Shown: positions 31,204 through 44,331 of the stretch, piece after piece
How positions within the stretch are numbered: the first letter of the stretch is position 1
Layout of the letters: every line of letters begins with the position of its first letter
Assembly: GCF_000004195.4 (NCBI RefSeq)
Contig: NC_030680.2
Coordinates: 149,200,545 to 149,264,544, forward strand
Source of the DNA: Xenopus tropicalis
Lineage: Eukaryota > Chordata > Amphibia > Anura > Pipidae
Direction: 5' to 3'
DNA length: 64,000 nt
Translations under genes and position numbers: made by a program
The notes under the pieces: generated by a model
The model's input: only the letters and a program-made list of their open reading frames with translations
Database searches by the model: none
Told to the model about the DNA's origin: nothing

Positions 31204-34200
31204 GCCTCTGGGAAGGGACTGGGGCTGGGGGATAGCAGGTATAGTAGGGAGAGATGGTGCCTATAGTAGCAGTGGGGGGGATAATAGCCTCTGGGAAGGG
31301 ACTGGGGCTGTGGGATAGCAGGTATAGTAGGGAGAGATGGTGCCTATAGTAGCAGTGGGGGGATAATAGCCTCTGGGAAGGGACTGGGGCTGGGGGATAG
31401 CAGGTATAGTAGGGGAGAGATGGTGCCTATAGTAGCAGTGGGGGGATAATAGCCTCTGGGAAGGGACTGGGGGCTGTGGGATAGCAGGTATAGTAGGGAG
31501 AGATGGTGCCTATAGTAGCAGTGGGGGGATAATAGCCTCTGGGAAGGGACTGGGGCTGTGGGATAGCAGGTATAGTAGGGAGAGATGGTGCCTATAGTAG
31601 CAGTGGGGGGATAATAGCCTCTGGGAAGGGACTGGGGCTGTGGGATAGCAGGTATAGTAGGGGGAGATGGTGCCTATAGTAGCAGTGGGGGGATAATAGC
31701 CTCTGAGAAGGGACTGGGGCTGTGGGATAGCAGGTATAGTAGGGAGAGATGGTGCCTATAGTAGCAGTGGGGGGATAATAGCCTCTGGGAAGGGACTGGG
31801 GCTGTGGGATAGCAGGTATAGTTAGGGAGAGATGGTGCCTATAGTAGCAGTGGGGGGATAATAGCCTCTGGGAAGGGACTGGGGCTGTGGGATAGCAGGT
31901 ATAGTAGGGAGAGATGGTGCCTATAGTAGCAGTGGGGGGATAATAGCCTCTGGGAAGGGACTGGGGCTGTGGGATAGCAGGTATAGTAGGGAGAGATGGT
32001 GCCTATAGTAGCAGTGGGGGGATAATAGCCTCTGGGAAGGGACTGGGGCTGTGGGATAGCAGGTATAGTAGGGAGAGATGGTGCCTATAGTAGCAGTGGG
32101 GGGATAATAGCCTCTGGGAAGGGACTGGGGCTGTGGGATAGCAGGTATAGTAGGGAGAGATGGTGCCTATAGTAGCAGTGGGGGGATAATAGCCTCTGGG
32201 AAGGGACTGGGGCTGTGGGATAGCAGGTATAGTAGGGAGAGATGGTGCCTATAGTAGCAGTGGGGGGATAATAGCCTCTGGGAAGGGACTGGGGCTGTGG
32301 GATAGCAGGTATAGTAGGGGGAGATGGTGCCTATAGTAGCAGTGGGGGGATAATAGCCTCTGAGAAGGGACTGGGGCTGTGGGATAGCAGGTATAGTAGG
32401 GAGAGATGGTGCCTATAGTAGCAGTGGGGGGATAATAGCCTCTGGGAAGGGACTGGGGCTGTGGGATAGCAGGTATAGTAGGGAGAGATGGTGCCTATAG
32501 TAGCAGTGGGGGGATAATAGCCTCTGGGAAGGGACTGGGGCTGTGGGATAGCAGGTATAGTAGGGAGAGATGGTGCCTATAGTAGCAGTGGGGGGATAAT
32601 AGCCTCTGGGAAGGGACTGGGGCTGTGGGATAGCAGGTATAGTAGGGAGAGATGGTGCCTATAGTAGCAGTGGGGGGATAATAGCCTCTGGGAAGGGACT
32701 GGGGCTGTGGGATAGCAGGTATAGTAGGGAGAGATGGTGCCTATAGTAGCAGTGGGGGGATAATAGCCTCTGGGAAGGGACTGGGGCTGTGGGATAGCAG
32801 GTATAGTAGGGAGAGATGGTGCCTATAGTAGCAGTGGGGGGATAATAGCCTCTGGGAAGGGACTGGGGCTGTGGGATAGCAGGTATAGTAGGGAGAGATG
32901 GTGCCTATAGTAGCAGTGGGGGGATAATAGCCTCTGGGAAGGGACTGGGGCTGTGGGATAGCAGGTATAGTAGGGAGAGTTGGTGCCTATAGTAGCAGTG
33001 GGGGGATAATAGCCTCTGGGAAGGGACTGGGGCTGTGGGATAGCAGGTATAGTAGGGAGAGATGGTGCCTATAGTAGCAGTGGGATAATAGCCTCTGGGA
33101 AGGGACTGGGGCTGTGGGATAGCAGGTATAGTAGGGAGAGATGGTGCCTATAGTAGCAGTGGGGGGGATAATAGCCTCTGGGAAGGGACTGGGGCTGTGG
33201 GATAGCAGGTATAGTAGGGAGAGATGGTGCCTATAGTAGCAGTGGGGGGATAATAGCCTCTGGGAAGGGACTGGGGCTGTGGGATAGCAGGTATAGTAGG
33301 GAGAGATGGTGCCTATAGTAGCAGTGGGATAATAGCCTCTGGGAAGGGACTGGGGCTGTGGGATAGCAGGTATAGTAGGGAGAGATGGTGCCTATAGTAG
33401 CAGTGGGGGGATAATAGCCTCTGGGAAGGGACTGGGGCTGTGGGATAGCAGGTATAGTAGGGAGAGATGGTGCCTATAGTAGCAGTGGGGGGATAATAGC
33501 CTCTGGGAAGGGACTGGGGCTGTGGGGATAGCAGGTATAGTAGGGAGAGATGGTGCCTATAGTAGCAGTGGGGGGATAATAGCCTCTGGGAAGGGACTGG
33601 GGCTGTGGGATAGCAGGTATAGTAGGGAGAGTTGGTGCCTATAGTAGCAGTGGGGGGATAATAGCCTCTGGGAAGGGACTGGGGCTGTGGGATAGCAGGT
33701 ATAGTAGGGAGAGATGGTGCCTATAGTAGCAGTGGGGGGATAATAGCCTCTGGGAAGGGACTGGGGCTGTGGGATAGCAGGTATAGTAGGGAGAGATGGT
33801 GCCTATAGTAGCAGTGGGGGATAATAGCCTCTGGGAAGGGACTGGGGCTGTGGGATAGCAGGTATAGTAGGGGAGAGATGGTGCCTATAGTAGCAGTGGG
33901 GGATAATAGCCTCTGGGAAGGGACTGGGGCTGTGGGATAGCAGGTATAGTAGGGAGAGATGGTGCCTATAGTAGCAGTGGGGGGATAATAGCCTCTGGGA
34001 AGGGACTGGGGCTGTGGGATAGCAGGTATAGTAGGGAGAGATGGTGCCTATAGTAGCAGTGGGGGGATAATAGCCTCTGGGAATGGACTGGGGCTGTGGG
34101 ATAGCAAGGTATAGTAGGGAGAGATGGTGCCTATAGTAGCAGTGGGGGGATAATAGCCTCTGGGAAGGGACTGGGGCTGTGGGATAGCAGGTATAGTAGG

Positions 34201-37200
34201 GAGAGATGGTGCCTATAGTAGCAGTGGGGGGATAATAGCCTCTGGGAAGGGACTGGGGGCTGTGGGATAGCAGGTATAGTAGGGAGAGATGGTGCCTATA
34301 GTAGCAGTGGGGGGATAATAGCCTCTGGGAAGGGACTGGGGCTGTGGATAGCAGGTATAGTAGGGAGAGATGGTGCCTAGCCTATAGTAGCAGTGGGGGA
34401 TAATAGCCTCTGGGAAGGGACTGGGGCTGTGGGTAGCAGGTATAGTAGGGAGAGATGGTGCCTATAGTAGCAGTGGGGGATAATAGCCTCTGGGAAGGGA
34501 CTGGGGCTGTGGGATAGCAGGTATAAGTAGGAGAGATGGTGCCTATAGTAGCAGTGGGGATAATAGCCTCTGGGAAGGGACTGGGCTGTGGGATAGCAGG
34601 TATAGTAGGAGAGATGGTGCCTATAGTAGCAGTGGGGGGATAATAGCCTCTGGGAAGGGACTGGGGCTGTGGATAGCAGGTATAGTAGGGAGAGATGGTT
34701 GCCTATAGTAGCAGTGGGGGTAATAGCCTCTGGGAAGGGACTGGGGCTGTGGGATAGCAGTATAGTAGGGAGAGATGGTGCCTATTAGGGTAGGCGAAGT
34801 GGCTGGGATCTAATAGCCTCTGGGGAAGGGACTGGGGCTGTGGGATAGCAGGTATAGTAGGGGAGAGATGGTGCCTATAGTAGCAGTGGGGGGATAATAG
34901 CCTCTGAGGAAGGGACTGGGGCTGTGGGATAGCAGGTATAGTAGGGAGAGATGGTGCCTATAGTAGCAGTGGGGGGATAATAGCCTCTGGGAAGGGACTG
35001 GGGCTGTGGATAGCAGGTATAGTAGGGAGAGATGGTGCCTATAGTAGCAGTGGGGGATAATAGCCTCTGGGAAGGGACTGGGGCTGTGGGATAGCAGGTA
35101 TAGTAGGGAGAGTTGGTGCCTATAGTAGCAGTGGGGGGATAATAGCCTCTGGGAAGGGACTGGGGCTGTGGGATAGCAGGTATAGTAGGGAGAGATGGTG
35201 CCTATAGTAGCAGTGGGGGGATAATAGCCTCTGGGAAGGGACTGGGGCTGTGGGATAGCAGGTATAGTAGGGAGAGATGGTGCCTATAGTAGCAGTGGGG
35301 GATAATAGCCTCTGGGAAGGGACTGGGGCTGTGGGATAGCAGGTATAGTAGGGAGAGATGGTGCCTATAGTAGCAGTGGGGGGATAATAGCCTCTGGAAG
35401 GGACTGGGGCTGTGGGATAGCAGGTATAGTAGGGAGAGTTGGTGCCTATAGTAGCAGTGGGGGGATAATAGCCTCTGGGAAGGGACTGGGGCTGTGGATA
35501 GCAGGTATAGTAGGGAGAGATGGTGCCTATAGTAGCAGTGGGGGGATAATAGCCTCTGGGAAGGACTGGGGCTGTGGGGATAGCAGGTATAGTAGGGAGA
35601 GATGGTGCCTATAGTAGCAGTGGGGGGATAATAGCCTCTGGGAAGGGACTGGGGCTGTGGGATAGCAGGTATAGTAGGGAGAGATGGTGCCTATAGTAGC
35701 AGTGGGGGGATAATAGCCTCTGGGAAGGGACTGGGGCTGTGGGATAGCAGGTATAGTAGGGAGAGATGGTGCCTATAGTAGCAGTGGGGGGATAATAGCC
35801 TCTGGGAAGGGACTGGGGCTGTGGGATAGCAGGTATAGTAGGGGGAGATGGTGCCTATAGTAGCAGTGGGGGGATAATAGCCTCTGAGAAGGGACTGGGG
35901 CTGTGGGATAGCAGGTATAGTAGGGAGAGATGGTGCCTATAGTAGCAGTGGGGGGATAATAGCCTCTGGGAAGGGACTGGGGCTGTGGGATAGCAGGTAT
36001 AGTAGGGAGAGATGGTGCCTATAGTAGCAGTGGGGGATAATAGCCTCTGGGAAGGGACTGGGGCTGTGGGATAGCAGGTATAGTAGGGAGAGTTGGTGCC
36101 TATAGTAGCAGTGGGGGGATAATAGCCTCTGGGAAGGACTGGGGCTGTGGGATAGCAGGTATAGTAGGGAGAGATGGTGCCTATAGTAACAGTGGGGGGA
36201 TAATAGCCTCTGGGAAGGGACTGGGGCTGTGGGATAGCAGGTATAGTAGGGAGAGATGGTGCCTATAGTAGCAGTGGGGGGATAATAGTCTCTGGGAAGG
36301 GACTGGGCTGTGGGATAGCAGGTATAGTAGGGAGAGATGGTGCCTATAGTAGCAGTGGGGGGATAATAGCCTCTGGGAAGGGACTGGGGCTGTGGGATAG
36401 CAGGTATAGTAGGGAGAGATGGTGCCTATAGTAGCAGTGGGGGGATAATAGCCTCTGGGAAGGGACTGGGGCTGTGGGATAGCAGGTATAGTAGGGAGAG
36501 ATGGTGCCTATAGTAGCAGTGGGGGGATAATAGCCTCTGGGAAGGGACTGGGGCTGTGGGATAGCAGGTATAGTAGGAGAGATGGTGCCTATAGTAGCAG
36601 TGGGGGGATAATAGCCTCTGGGAAGGGACTGGGGCTGTGGGATAGCAGGTATAGTAGGGAGAGATGGTGCCTATAGTAGCAGTGGGGGATAATAGCCTCT
36701 GGGAAGGGACTGGGGCTGTGGGATAGCAGGTATAGTAGGGAGAGATGGTGCCTATAGTAGCAGTGGGGGGATAATAGCCTCTGGGAAGGGACTGGGGCTG
36801 TGGGATAGCAGGTATAGTAGGGAGAGATGGTGCCTATAGTAGCAGTGGGGGGATAATAGCCTCTGGGAAGGGACTGGGGCTGTGGGATAGCAGGTATAGT
36901 AGGGAGAGATGGTGCCTATAGTAACAGTGGGGGGATAATAGCCTCTGGAAGGGACTGGGGCTGTGGGATAGCAGGTATAGTAGGGAGAGATGGTGCCTAT
37001 AGTAGCAGTGGGGGGATAATAGTCTCTGGGAAGGGACTGGGGCTGTGGGATAGCAGGTATAGTAGGGAGAGATGGTGCCTATAGTAGCAGTGGGGGGATA
37101 ATAGCCTCTGGGAAGGGACTGGGGCTGTGGGATAGCAGGTATAGTAGGGAGAGATGGTGCCTATAGTAGCAGTGGGGGGATAATAGCCTCTGGGAAGGGA

Positions 37201-39637
37201 CTGGGCTGTGGGATAGCAGGTATAGTAGGGAGAGATGGTGCCTATAGTAGCAGTGGGGGGATAATAGCCTCTGGGAAGGGACTGGGGCTGTGGGATAGCA
37301 GGTATAGTAGGGAGAGATGGTGCCTATAGTAGCAGTGGGGGGATAATAGCCTCTGGGAAGGGACTGGGGCTGGGGGATAGCAGGTATAGTAGGGAGAGAT
37401 GGTGCCTATAGTAGCAGTGGGGGGATAATAGCCTCTGGGAAGGGGACTGGGGCTGTGGGATAGCAGGTATAGTAGGGAGAGATGGTGCCTATAGTAGCAG
37501 TGGGGGGATAATAGCCTCTGGGAAGGGACTGGGGCTGTGGGATAGCAGGTATAGTAGGGAGAGATGGTGCCTATAGTAGCAGTGGGGGGATAATAGCCTC
37601 TGGGAAGGGACTGGGGCTGTGGGATAGCAGGTATAGTAGGGGGAGATGGTGCCTATAGTAGCAGTGGGGGGATAATAGCCTCTGAGAAGGGACTGGGGCT
37701 GTGGGATAGCAGGTATAGTAGGGAGAGATGGTGCCTATAGTAGCAGTGGGGGGATAATAGCCTCTGGGAAGGGACTGGGGCTGTGGGATAGCAGGTATAG
37801 TAGGGAGAGATGGTGCCTATAGTAGCAGTGGGGGGATAATAGCCTCTGGGAAGGGACTGGGGCTGTGGGATAGCAGGTATAGTAGGGAGAGTTGGTGCCT
37901 ATAGTAGCAGTGGGGGATAATAGCCTCTGGGAAGGGACTGGGGCTGTGGGATAGCAGGTATAGTAGGGAGAGATGGTGCCTATAGTAACAGTGGGGGATA
38001 ATAGCCTCTGGGAAGGGACTGGGGCTGTGGGATAGCAGGTATAGTAGGGAGAGATGGTGCCTATAGTAGCAGTGGGGGGATAATAGTCTCTGGGAAGGGA
38101 CTGGGGCTGTGGGATAGCAGGTATAGTAGGGAGAGATGGTGCCTATAGTAGCAGTGGGGGGATAATAGCCTCTGGGAAGGGGACTGGGGCTGTGGGATAG
38201 CAGGTATAGTAGGGAGAGATTGGTGCCTATAGTAACAGTGGGGGGATAATAGCCTCTGGGAAGGGACTGGGGCTGTGGGATAGCAGGTATAGTAGGGAGA
38301 GATGGTGCCTATAGTAGCAGTGGGGGGATAATAGCCTCTGGGAAGGGACTGGGGCTGTGGGATAGCAGGTATAGTAGGGAGAGATGGTGCCTATAGTAGC
38401 AGTGGGGGATAATAGCCTCTGGGAAGGGACTGGGGCTGTGGGATAGCAGGTATAGTAGGAGAGATGGTGCCTATAGTAGCAGTGGGGGGATAATAGCCTC
38501 TGGGAAGGGACTGGGGCTGTGGGATAGCAGGTATAGTAGGGAGAGATGGTGCCTATAGTAGCAGTGGGGGGATAATAGCCTCTGGGAAGGGACTGGGGCT
38601 GTGGATAGCAGGTATAGTAGGGAGAGATGGTGCCTATAGTAGCAGTGGGGGGATAATAGCCTCTGAGAAGGGACTGGGGCTGTGGGATAGCAGGTATAGT
38701 AGGGAGAGATGGTGCCTATAGTAGCAGTGGGGGGATAATAGCCTCTGGGAAGGGACTGGGGCTGTGGGATAGCAGGTATAGTAGGGAGAGATGGTGCCTA
38801 TAGTAGCAGTGGGGGGATAATAGCCTCTGGGAAGGGACTGGGGCTGTGGGGATAGCAGGTATAGTAGGGAGAGATGGTGCCTATAGTAACAGTGGGGGGA
38901 TAATAGCCTCTGGGAAGGGACTGGGGCTGTGGGATAGCAGGTATAGTAGGGAGAGATGGTGCCTATAGTAGCAGTGGGGGGATAATAGTCTCTGGGAAGG
39001 GACTGGGGCTGTGGGATAGCAGGTATAGTAGGGAGAGATGGTGCCTATAGTAGCAGTGGGGGATAATAGCCTCTGGGAAGGGACTGGGGCTGTGGGATAG
39101 CAGGTATAGTAGGGAGAGATGGTGCCTATAGTAACAGTGGGGGGATAATAGCCTCTGGGAAGGGACTGGGGCTGTGGGATAGCAGGTATAGTAGGGAGAG
39201 ATGGTGCCTATAGTAGCAGTGGGGGGATAATAGCCTCTGGGAAGGGACTGGGGCTGTGGGATAGCAGGTATAGTAGGGAGAGATGGTGCCTATAGTAGCA
39301 GTGGGGGGATAATAGCCTCTGGGAAGGGACTGGGCTGGGGGATAGCAGGTATAGTAGGGAGAGATGGTGCCTATAGTAGCAGTGGGGGGATAATAGCCTC
39401 TGGGAAGGGACTGGGGCTGTGGGATAGCAGGTATAGTAGGGAGAGATGGTGCCTATAGTAGCAGTGGGGGGATAATAGCCTCTGGGAAGGGACTGGGGCT
39501 GTGGGATAGCAGGTATAGTAGGGAGAGATGGTGCCTATAGTAGCAGTGGGGGGATAATAGCCTCTGGGAAGGGACTGGGGCTGTGGGATAGCAGGTATAG
39601 TAGGGAGAGATGGTGCCTATAGTAGCAGTGGGGGGAT
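31204..39637 (+). repeat. 82-bp satellite array, ~103 units
   Basis: The unit runs CCTCTGGGAAGGGACTGGGG, GATAGCAGGTATAGTAGGG, AGAGATGGTGCCTATAGTAG, then CAGTGGGGGGATAATAG. Period 82 bp (CCTCTGG at 31865 and 31947). Most units are near-identical, with single-G length variation. Marker variants recur about eight units (657 bp) apart, for example AGTAGGGGGAGATGG near 31658 and 32315, so there is higher-order duplication. Each unit has four G-runs with loops of 2, 3 and 4 nt, a G-quadruplex-forming pattern on the plus strand. Confidence 0.97.
34370..34800 (+). other. Indel-rich stretch within the 82-bp array
   Basis: Units here lose or gain bases at a rate not seen in neighbouring units: GCCTAGCCTATAG, GTATAAGTAGGAG, GATGGTTGCC, and a unit with ATTAGGGTAGGCGAAGTGG at about 34785. 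The pattern of single-base indels resembles uncorrected sequencing error and may mark an assembly join inside the array. Confidence 0.6.
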
Positions 39638-40017
39638 TGTCTTTAATATAATACTTTTGGTGCATCAGTTTTTCCATTGTTGCTAAACCTGTGGTTGGGT
39701 GATTTGATTTTGAGGAATACCTTCTATCTTTCAGCCCAAAGCCTTCATTGTGGTGATCCAGGTGGTCCTGGATTTAGCTATTTACATTCTTACGTGGTTA
39801 AAAAACTAATCATTTTGTTGTCGTTTGAATGACAGAGATCATGAGGAATGTTCCCCCCGGGGGTAGATATTACGTGCTCTCCCATCTCTTCCAAATGGTT
39901 TGTGGAATCAGATTGTAATCCTTAAAAAATTCCGCCCCCGAGACTCACACATTAGATAAAAATTCCCCACAGATGTAAAATTGTCCTGAAACCAAAGTAT
40001 TTTAATCTTATGCTGTC
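39638..40017. other. Intronic unique sequence
   Basis: Single-copy sequence right of the 82-bp array. No exon or element recognised. Confidence 0.5.
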
Positions 40018-40240
40018 ACAGTAATGCTTTCAGCCTATTGTTTCTCCTACTCCCATGTAACTGGAGGAGTCCCGAGCCGGACTTGGATTTCTTACTATTG
40101 AGTGCTATTCTGATACCTACTGGGAGCTGCTATCTTGCTCCCTTCCCATTGTTCTGCTGATCGGCTGCTGGGGGTGAGGGGGGGGGGTATCACTCCAACT
40201 TGCAGCGCAGCAGTAAAGTGTGAGTGAAGTTTATCAGAGC
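40018..40240 (-). repeat. Single inverted copy of the ~240-bp repeat
   Basis: This is the reverse complement of the unit at 9398-10107 (GTTTCTCCTACTCCCATG, TCCGAGCC-type words, CCTTCCCATTGTTCTGC, GATCGGCTGCTGGGGG). The outer flank ACTTCACTCACAC-type sequence is shared with the left edge of the triplicate, which helps define the element ends. Confidence 0.88.
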
Positions 40241-40544
40241 ACAGGTCACATGGCTGTGGCACCCTGGGAAATGAAGAATATGGCTAGCCCCATGGGAAAA
40301 ACAGATTACAATGCAGGATTCTGCGGGAGAAGCTCTATGAACTGATGGGTTTTCCCGTGACAGTGTTCCTTTAAAGATGTTCTAATCTATTTCAGCTTTA
40401 TAATTATTTATTATATAATTGTGGGGTTTATTCTGTTCTTTTCTCTGTTAACATTGTATGTAATTATCCTTATTACTGTACTTATTAATGTCAGAGGGTG
40501 TAGCCATAGTGGTTCTTCCGGGGGATACTCGTCTCGAACCAGTT
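40241..40544. other. Intronic sequence, no gene seen
   Basis: AT-rich intron with no recognised feature. Confidence 0.45.
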
Positions 40545-41010
40545 AAAAGGGGGGTTCACCTATAAGCTAACTTTAATATGTTATGGAATGGCCTATTCTT
40601 AGCATCTTTTCAATTGGTCTTGATTATTTTTTATGTACAGTTTTTGAATTATTTCCCTTCTTCTTCTGCCTCTTTGCAGCTTTCAAATGGGGGTCACTGA
40701 CCCCGGCAGCCAAACCCTATTGCTCTGTGAGGCTCCAGTTTTATTGTTATTGTTACTTTTTATTCCTTATCTTTCTATTCAAGCCCCTCCCCTATTCATA
40801 TTCCAGTCTCTGTTCCAAACCACTGCCTAGGTGCTAAGGTAATTTAGACCCTAGCAACCAGATTGGAGTTGAAATTCCAAAATAGAAAGTTGCTGAACAA
40901 AAAGCTAAAAAATGTAAAAACCACAAATGCTAAAAAATGAAGACCAATTGCAAATTGTCTCAGAATATCACTCTCTACATCATATGTAAAGGTTTATTTA
41001 ATGGTGAAGA
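40545..41010 (-). mobile_element. T2/Kolobok-like MITE (GCAACCAGG family), inverted copy
   Basis: It contains GGGGGTCACTGACCCC, GCCTCTTTGCAGCTTTC and CCTAGCAACCAGATTGG, the reverse complement of the interior at 6591-7020. The left edge is GGGTTCACCTATAAGCTAAC. The 84-codon open frame here lies inside the element and has no coding support. Confidence 0.7.
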
Positions 41011-42047
41011 TCACCTGTAACAGATTACAGAGGGGGATAGTGTAGGGGGATTAGTGGTTGCTCAGAACTTGCACAGTTATCATTCCGCCACCTAGTGGTC
41101 AGGTGTCCAGGGAAACTGACCTTAGCAACCGGAGAACCTGTCAGTAATGTTCATGTTATGGCTCCTCCTTAGAGGTATATTTATTGTAGTGTGTAAGCCA
41201 ATATCACCGGTGCGGTTGAGTTAAACTCACATCCGACCCTTACCTACCCGCTCCCAGCCCTAACCCGACCCGGCTACCCGCCTCTATTCACAGTCCCGCC
41301 CCACTGATGATGTCACAAAAGGGTGGGACAGGGGTGCGCCTATAGAGCAGGAAGTGTAAGGTTGTGGGCAACCCGCAAATGGTGTTCCGAGATCTGCCCA
41401 AACCTGCCCAACTCACGAATCCCACAGTATTGGGCTGGCCCGCACATCACTACCGGTGATGTTACCCATAGCAACCAATCAGATGTTTGCCTATGTTTTC
41501 TTATTTGTATGTGACCATTCTAATCTTATTGCTGATTGGTTGCTATAGGCAACATTATCATCACCATTGCTGCTGCTTACACACTATAATAATTATGGCT
41601 CCTAAGTGCACGTGTGTGGCTAGCAGATTCCATTGTACCCTCTGTTGGTTCCAGGGATGACGTTTCCGCGTATTTTTACCGCTTTCCGGGGGACCAGGGG
41701 GAGACTGTCTCGTGTACACGTCGCACATTTATGGGTCGTAAAAAAAATATTTGTGATGCACCTTTGTTCCGTTCCTTCCACCCACATGTAATAGATACAC
41801 GCGTGTTCCCCTTCCGTGTATAAATGGCATTTCCCTGTGCGTGCCAAGCCAGCCATTCCCTGTTCCACTCGTCACATGTTCCTAATCAGCGCTCTCTCCC
41901 ACCGCGCCGCGTCTCACTGAGACCCATTCCATGTTCAGTGCGGCAATTAAATAGGAATCCTGTCTCACGGATTTGTTTTTTCTGCTTTTATAGGCTTCCA
42001 AGGCTCCTATAAATTCTATATTTATAAGCTTTCATCGCTTCGACCTA
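41011..42047. other. Intronic sequence with an inverted-repeat element
   Basis: TTATTGTAGTGTGTAAG at 41181-41197 and CTTACACACTATAATAA at 41576-41592 form an inverted pair that could be the ends of a roughly 410-bp MITE with a GC-rich interior. From 41600 to 42047 the sequence is unique and CpG-containing, with no exon recognised. Confidence 0.5.
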
Positions 42048-43130
42048 CGCCTGTATCAGGAGTCAGAACCAGCAGTGCAGGGAAGGGAAAGGGACAGACA
42101 CAGTGACAGTTACACATAACTATAAACCCAGTGAGAATGAGGGATGAATGGATATTGGGGAGTTGTATCAGGAGTCAGAACCAGCAGTGCAGGGAAGGGA
42201 AAGGGACAGACACAGTGACAGTTACACATAACTATAAACCCAGTGAGAATGAGGAATGAATGGATATTGGGGAGTTGTATCAGGAGTCAGAACCAGCAGT
42301 GCAGGGAAGGGAAAGGGACAGACACAGTGACAGTTACACATAACTATAAACCCAGTGAGAATGAGGGATGAATGGATATTGGGGAGTTGTATCAGGAGTC
42401 AGAACCAGCAGTGCAGAGAAGGGAAAGGGACAGACACAGTGACAGTTACACATAACTATAAACCCAGTGAGAATGAGGAATGAATGGGTATTGGGGAGTT
42501 GTATCAGGAGTCAGAACCAGCAGTGCAGGGAAGGGAAAGGGACAGACACAGTGACAGTTACACATAACTATAAACCCAGTGAGAATGAGGAATGAATGGG
42601 TATTGGGGAGTTGTATCAGGAGTCAGAACCAGCAGTGCAGGGAAGGGAAAGGGACAGACACAGTGACAGTTACACATAACTATAAACCCAGTGAGAATGA
42701 GGAATGAATGGGTATTGGGGAGTTGTATCAGGAGTCAGAACCAGCAGTGCAGGGAAGGGAAAGGGACAGACACAGTGACAGTTACACATAACTATAAACC
42801 CAGTGAGAATGAGGGATGAATGGATATTGGGGAGTTGTATCAGGAGTCAGAACCAGCAGTGCAGGGAAGGGAAAGGGACAGACACAGTGACAGTTACACA
42901 TAACTATAAACCCAGTGAGAATGAGGAATGAATGGATATTGGGGAGTTGTATCAGTAGTCAGAACCAGCAGTGCAGAGAAGGGAAAGGGACAGACACAGT
43001 GACAGTTACACATAACTATAAACCCAGTGAGAATGAATGGATATTGGGGAGTTGTATCAGGAGTCAGAACCAGCAGTGCAGGGAAGGGAAAGGGACAGAC
43101 AGACACAATGACAGTTACAGATAACTGACA
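42048..43130 (+). repeat. 112-bp tandem array (second, unrelated unit), ~9.5 copies
   Basis: The unit contains AGTTGTATCAGGAGTCAGAA, CCAGCAGTGCAGGGAAGGG, GACAGACACAGTGACAG, and ATAACTATAAACCCAGTGAG. AGTTGTATCA recurs at 42161 and 42273, exactly 112 bp apart. The sequence is unrelated to the 112-bp unit of 3808-5918 despite the same length. The penultimate unit has an internal deletion (GAGAATGAATGG). Confidence 0.95.
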
Positions 43131-43426
43131 CTCACTACTCACTGAAACACATATAGAGCCGACTCACAGCTCAGAAAACCCTGAAACCATTTAAGAAAGG
43201 GCTGAAGCCAAATCGTTGCGTGTTGGAAACATGTTTAGCGGTTGGCGGCCAAGATCAGCCATTAGCCCCGATCCTGCCGGGAAAGATACTTCCTGCCGGG
43301 TTGGACAGCGCCGAGTTTTATTTCTTGGCTTTAGGATTTTCTCTGAGGGGGATCTGGATACTCTCAACAGCCCCTGTGCCGGGTCTGGGATCTGTTTTTT
43401 AATGCTATAGACACTTATTTTACCGT

Positions 43427-44331
43427 TATTGGGGCAGAACAGCCCTATTGGGTTTATTTAATGGTTAAATGATTCCCTTTTCTCTGTAATAATAAAACAG
43501 TACCTGTACTTGATCCCAACTAAGATATAATTACCCCTTATTGGGGCAGAACAGCCCTATTGGGTTTATTTCATGGTTAAATGATTCCCTTTTCTCTGTA
43601 ATAATAAAACAGTACCTGTACTTGATCCCAACTTAGATATAATTACCCCTTATTGGGGGCAGAACAGCCCTATTGGAGTTATTTAATGGTTAAATGATTC
43701 CCTTTTCTCTGTAATAATAAAACAGTACCTGTACTTGATCCCAACTAAGATATAATTACCCCTTATTGGGGCAGAACAGCCCTATTGGGTTTATTTCATG
43801 GTTAAATGATTCCCTTTTCTCTGTAATAATAAAACAGTACCTGTACTTGATCCCAACTAAGATATAATTACCCCTTATTGGGGCAGAACAGCCCTATTGG
43901 GTTTATTTAATGGTTAAATGATTCCCTTTTCTCTGTAATAATAAAACAGTACCTGTACTTGATCCCAACTAAGATATAATTACCCCTTATTGGGGCAGAA
44001 CAGCCCTATTGGGTTTATTTCATGGTTAAATGATTCCCTTTTCTCTGTAATAATAAAACAGTACCTGTACTTGATCCCAACTAAGATATAATTACCCCTT
44101 ATTGGGGGCAGAACAGCCCTATTGGGTTTATTTAATGGTTAAATGATTCCCTTTTCTCTGTAATAATAAAACAGTACCTGTACTTGATCCCAACTAAGAT
44201 ATAATTACCCCTTATTGGGGGCAGAACAGCCCTATTGGGTTTATTTAATGGTTAAATGATTCCCTTTTCTCTGTAATAATAAAACAGTACCTGTACTTGA
44301 TCCCAACTAAGATATAATTACCCCTTATTGG
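43427..44331 (+). repeat. 112-bp array (transposon-core unit), ~8 copies
   Basis: The same unit and orientation as 3808-5918 (TGATTCCCTTTTCTCTG, CAGTACCTGTACTTGATCCC, GGGGCAGAACAGCCC). It starts and stops abruptly without the terminal inverted repeats of the parent MITE. Some units read GGGGGCAG (113 bp). Confidence 0.94.

Noticed and set aside
36100..39640. Distinct new satellite family in the right part of the 82-bp array
   Set aside because: Variants such as GTAACAGTGG and ATAATAGTCTCTGG are point changes of the same 82-bp unit.
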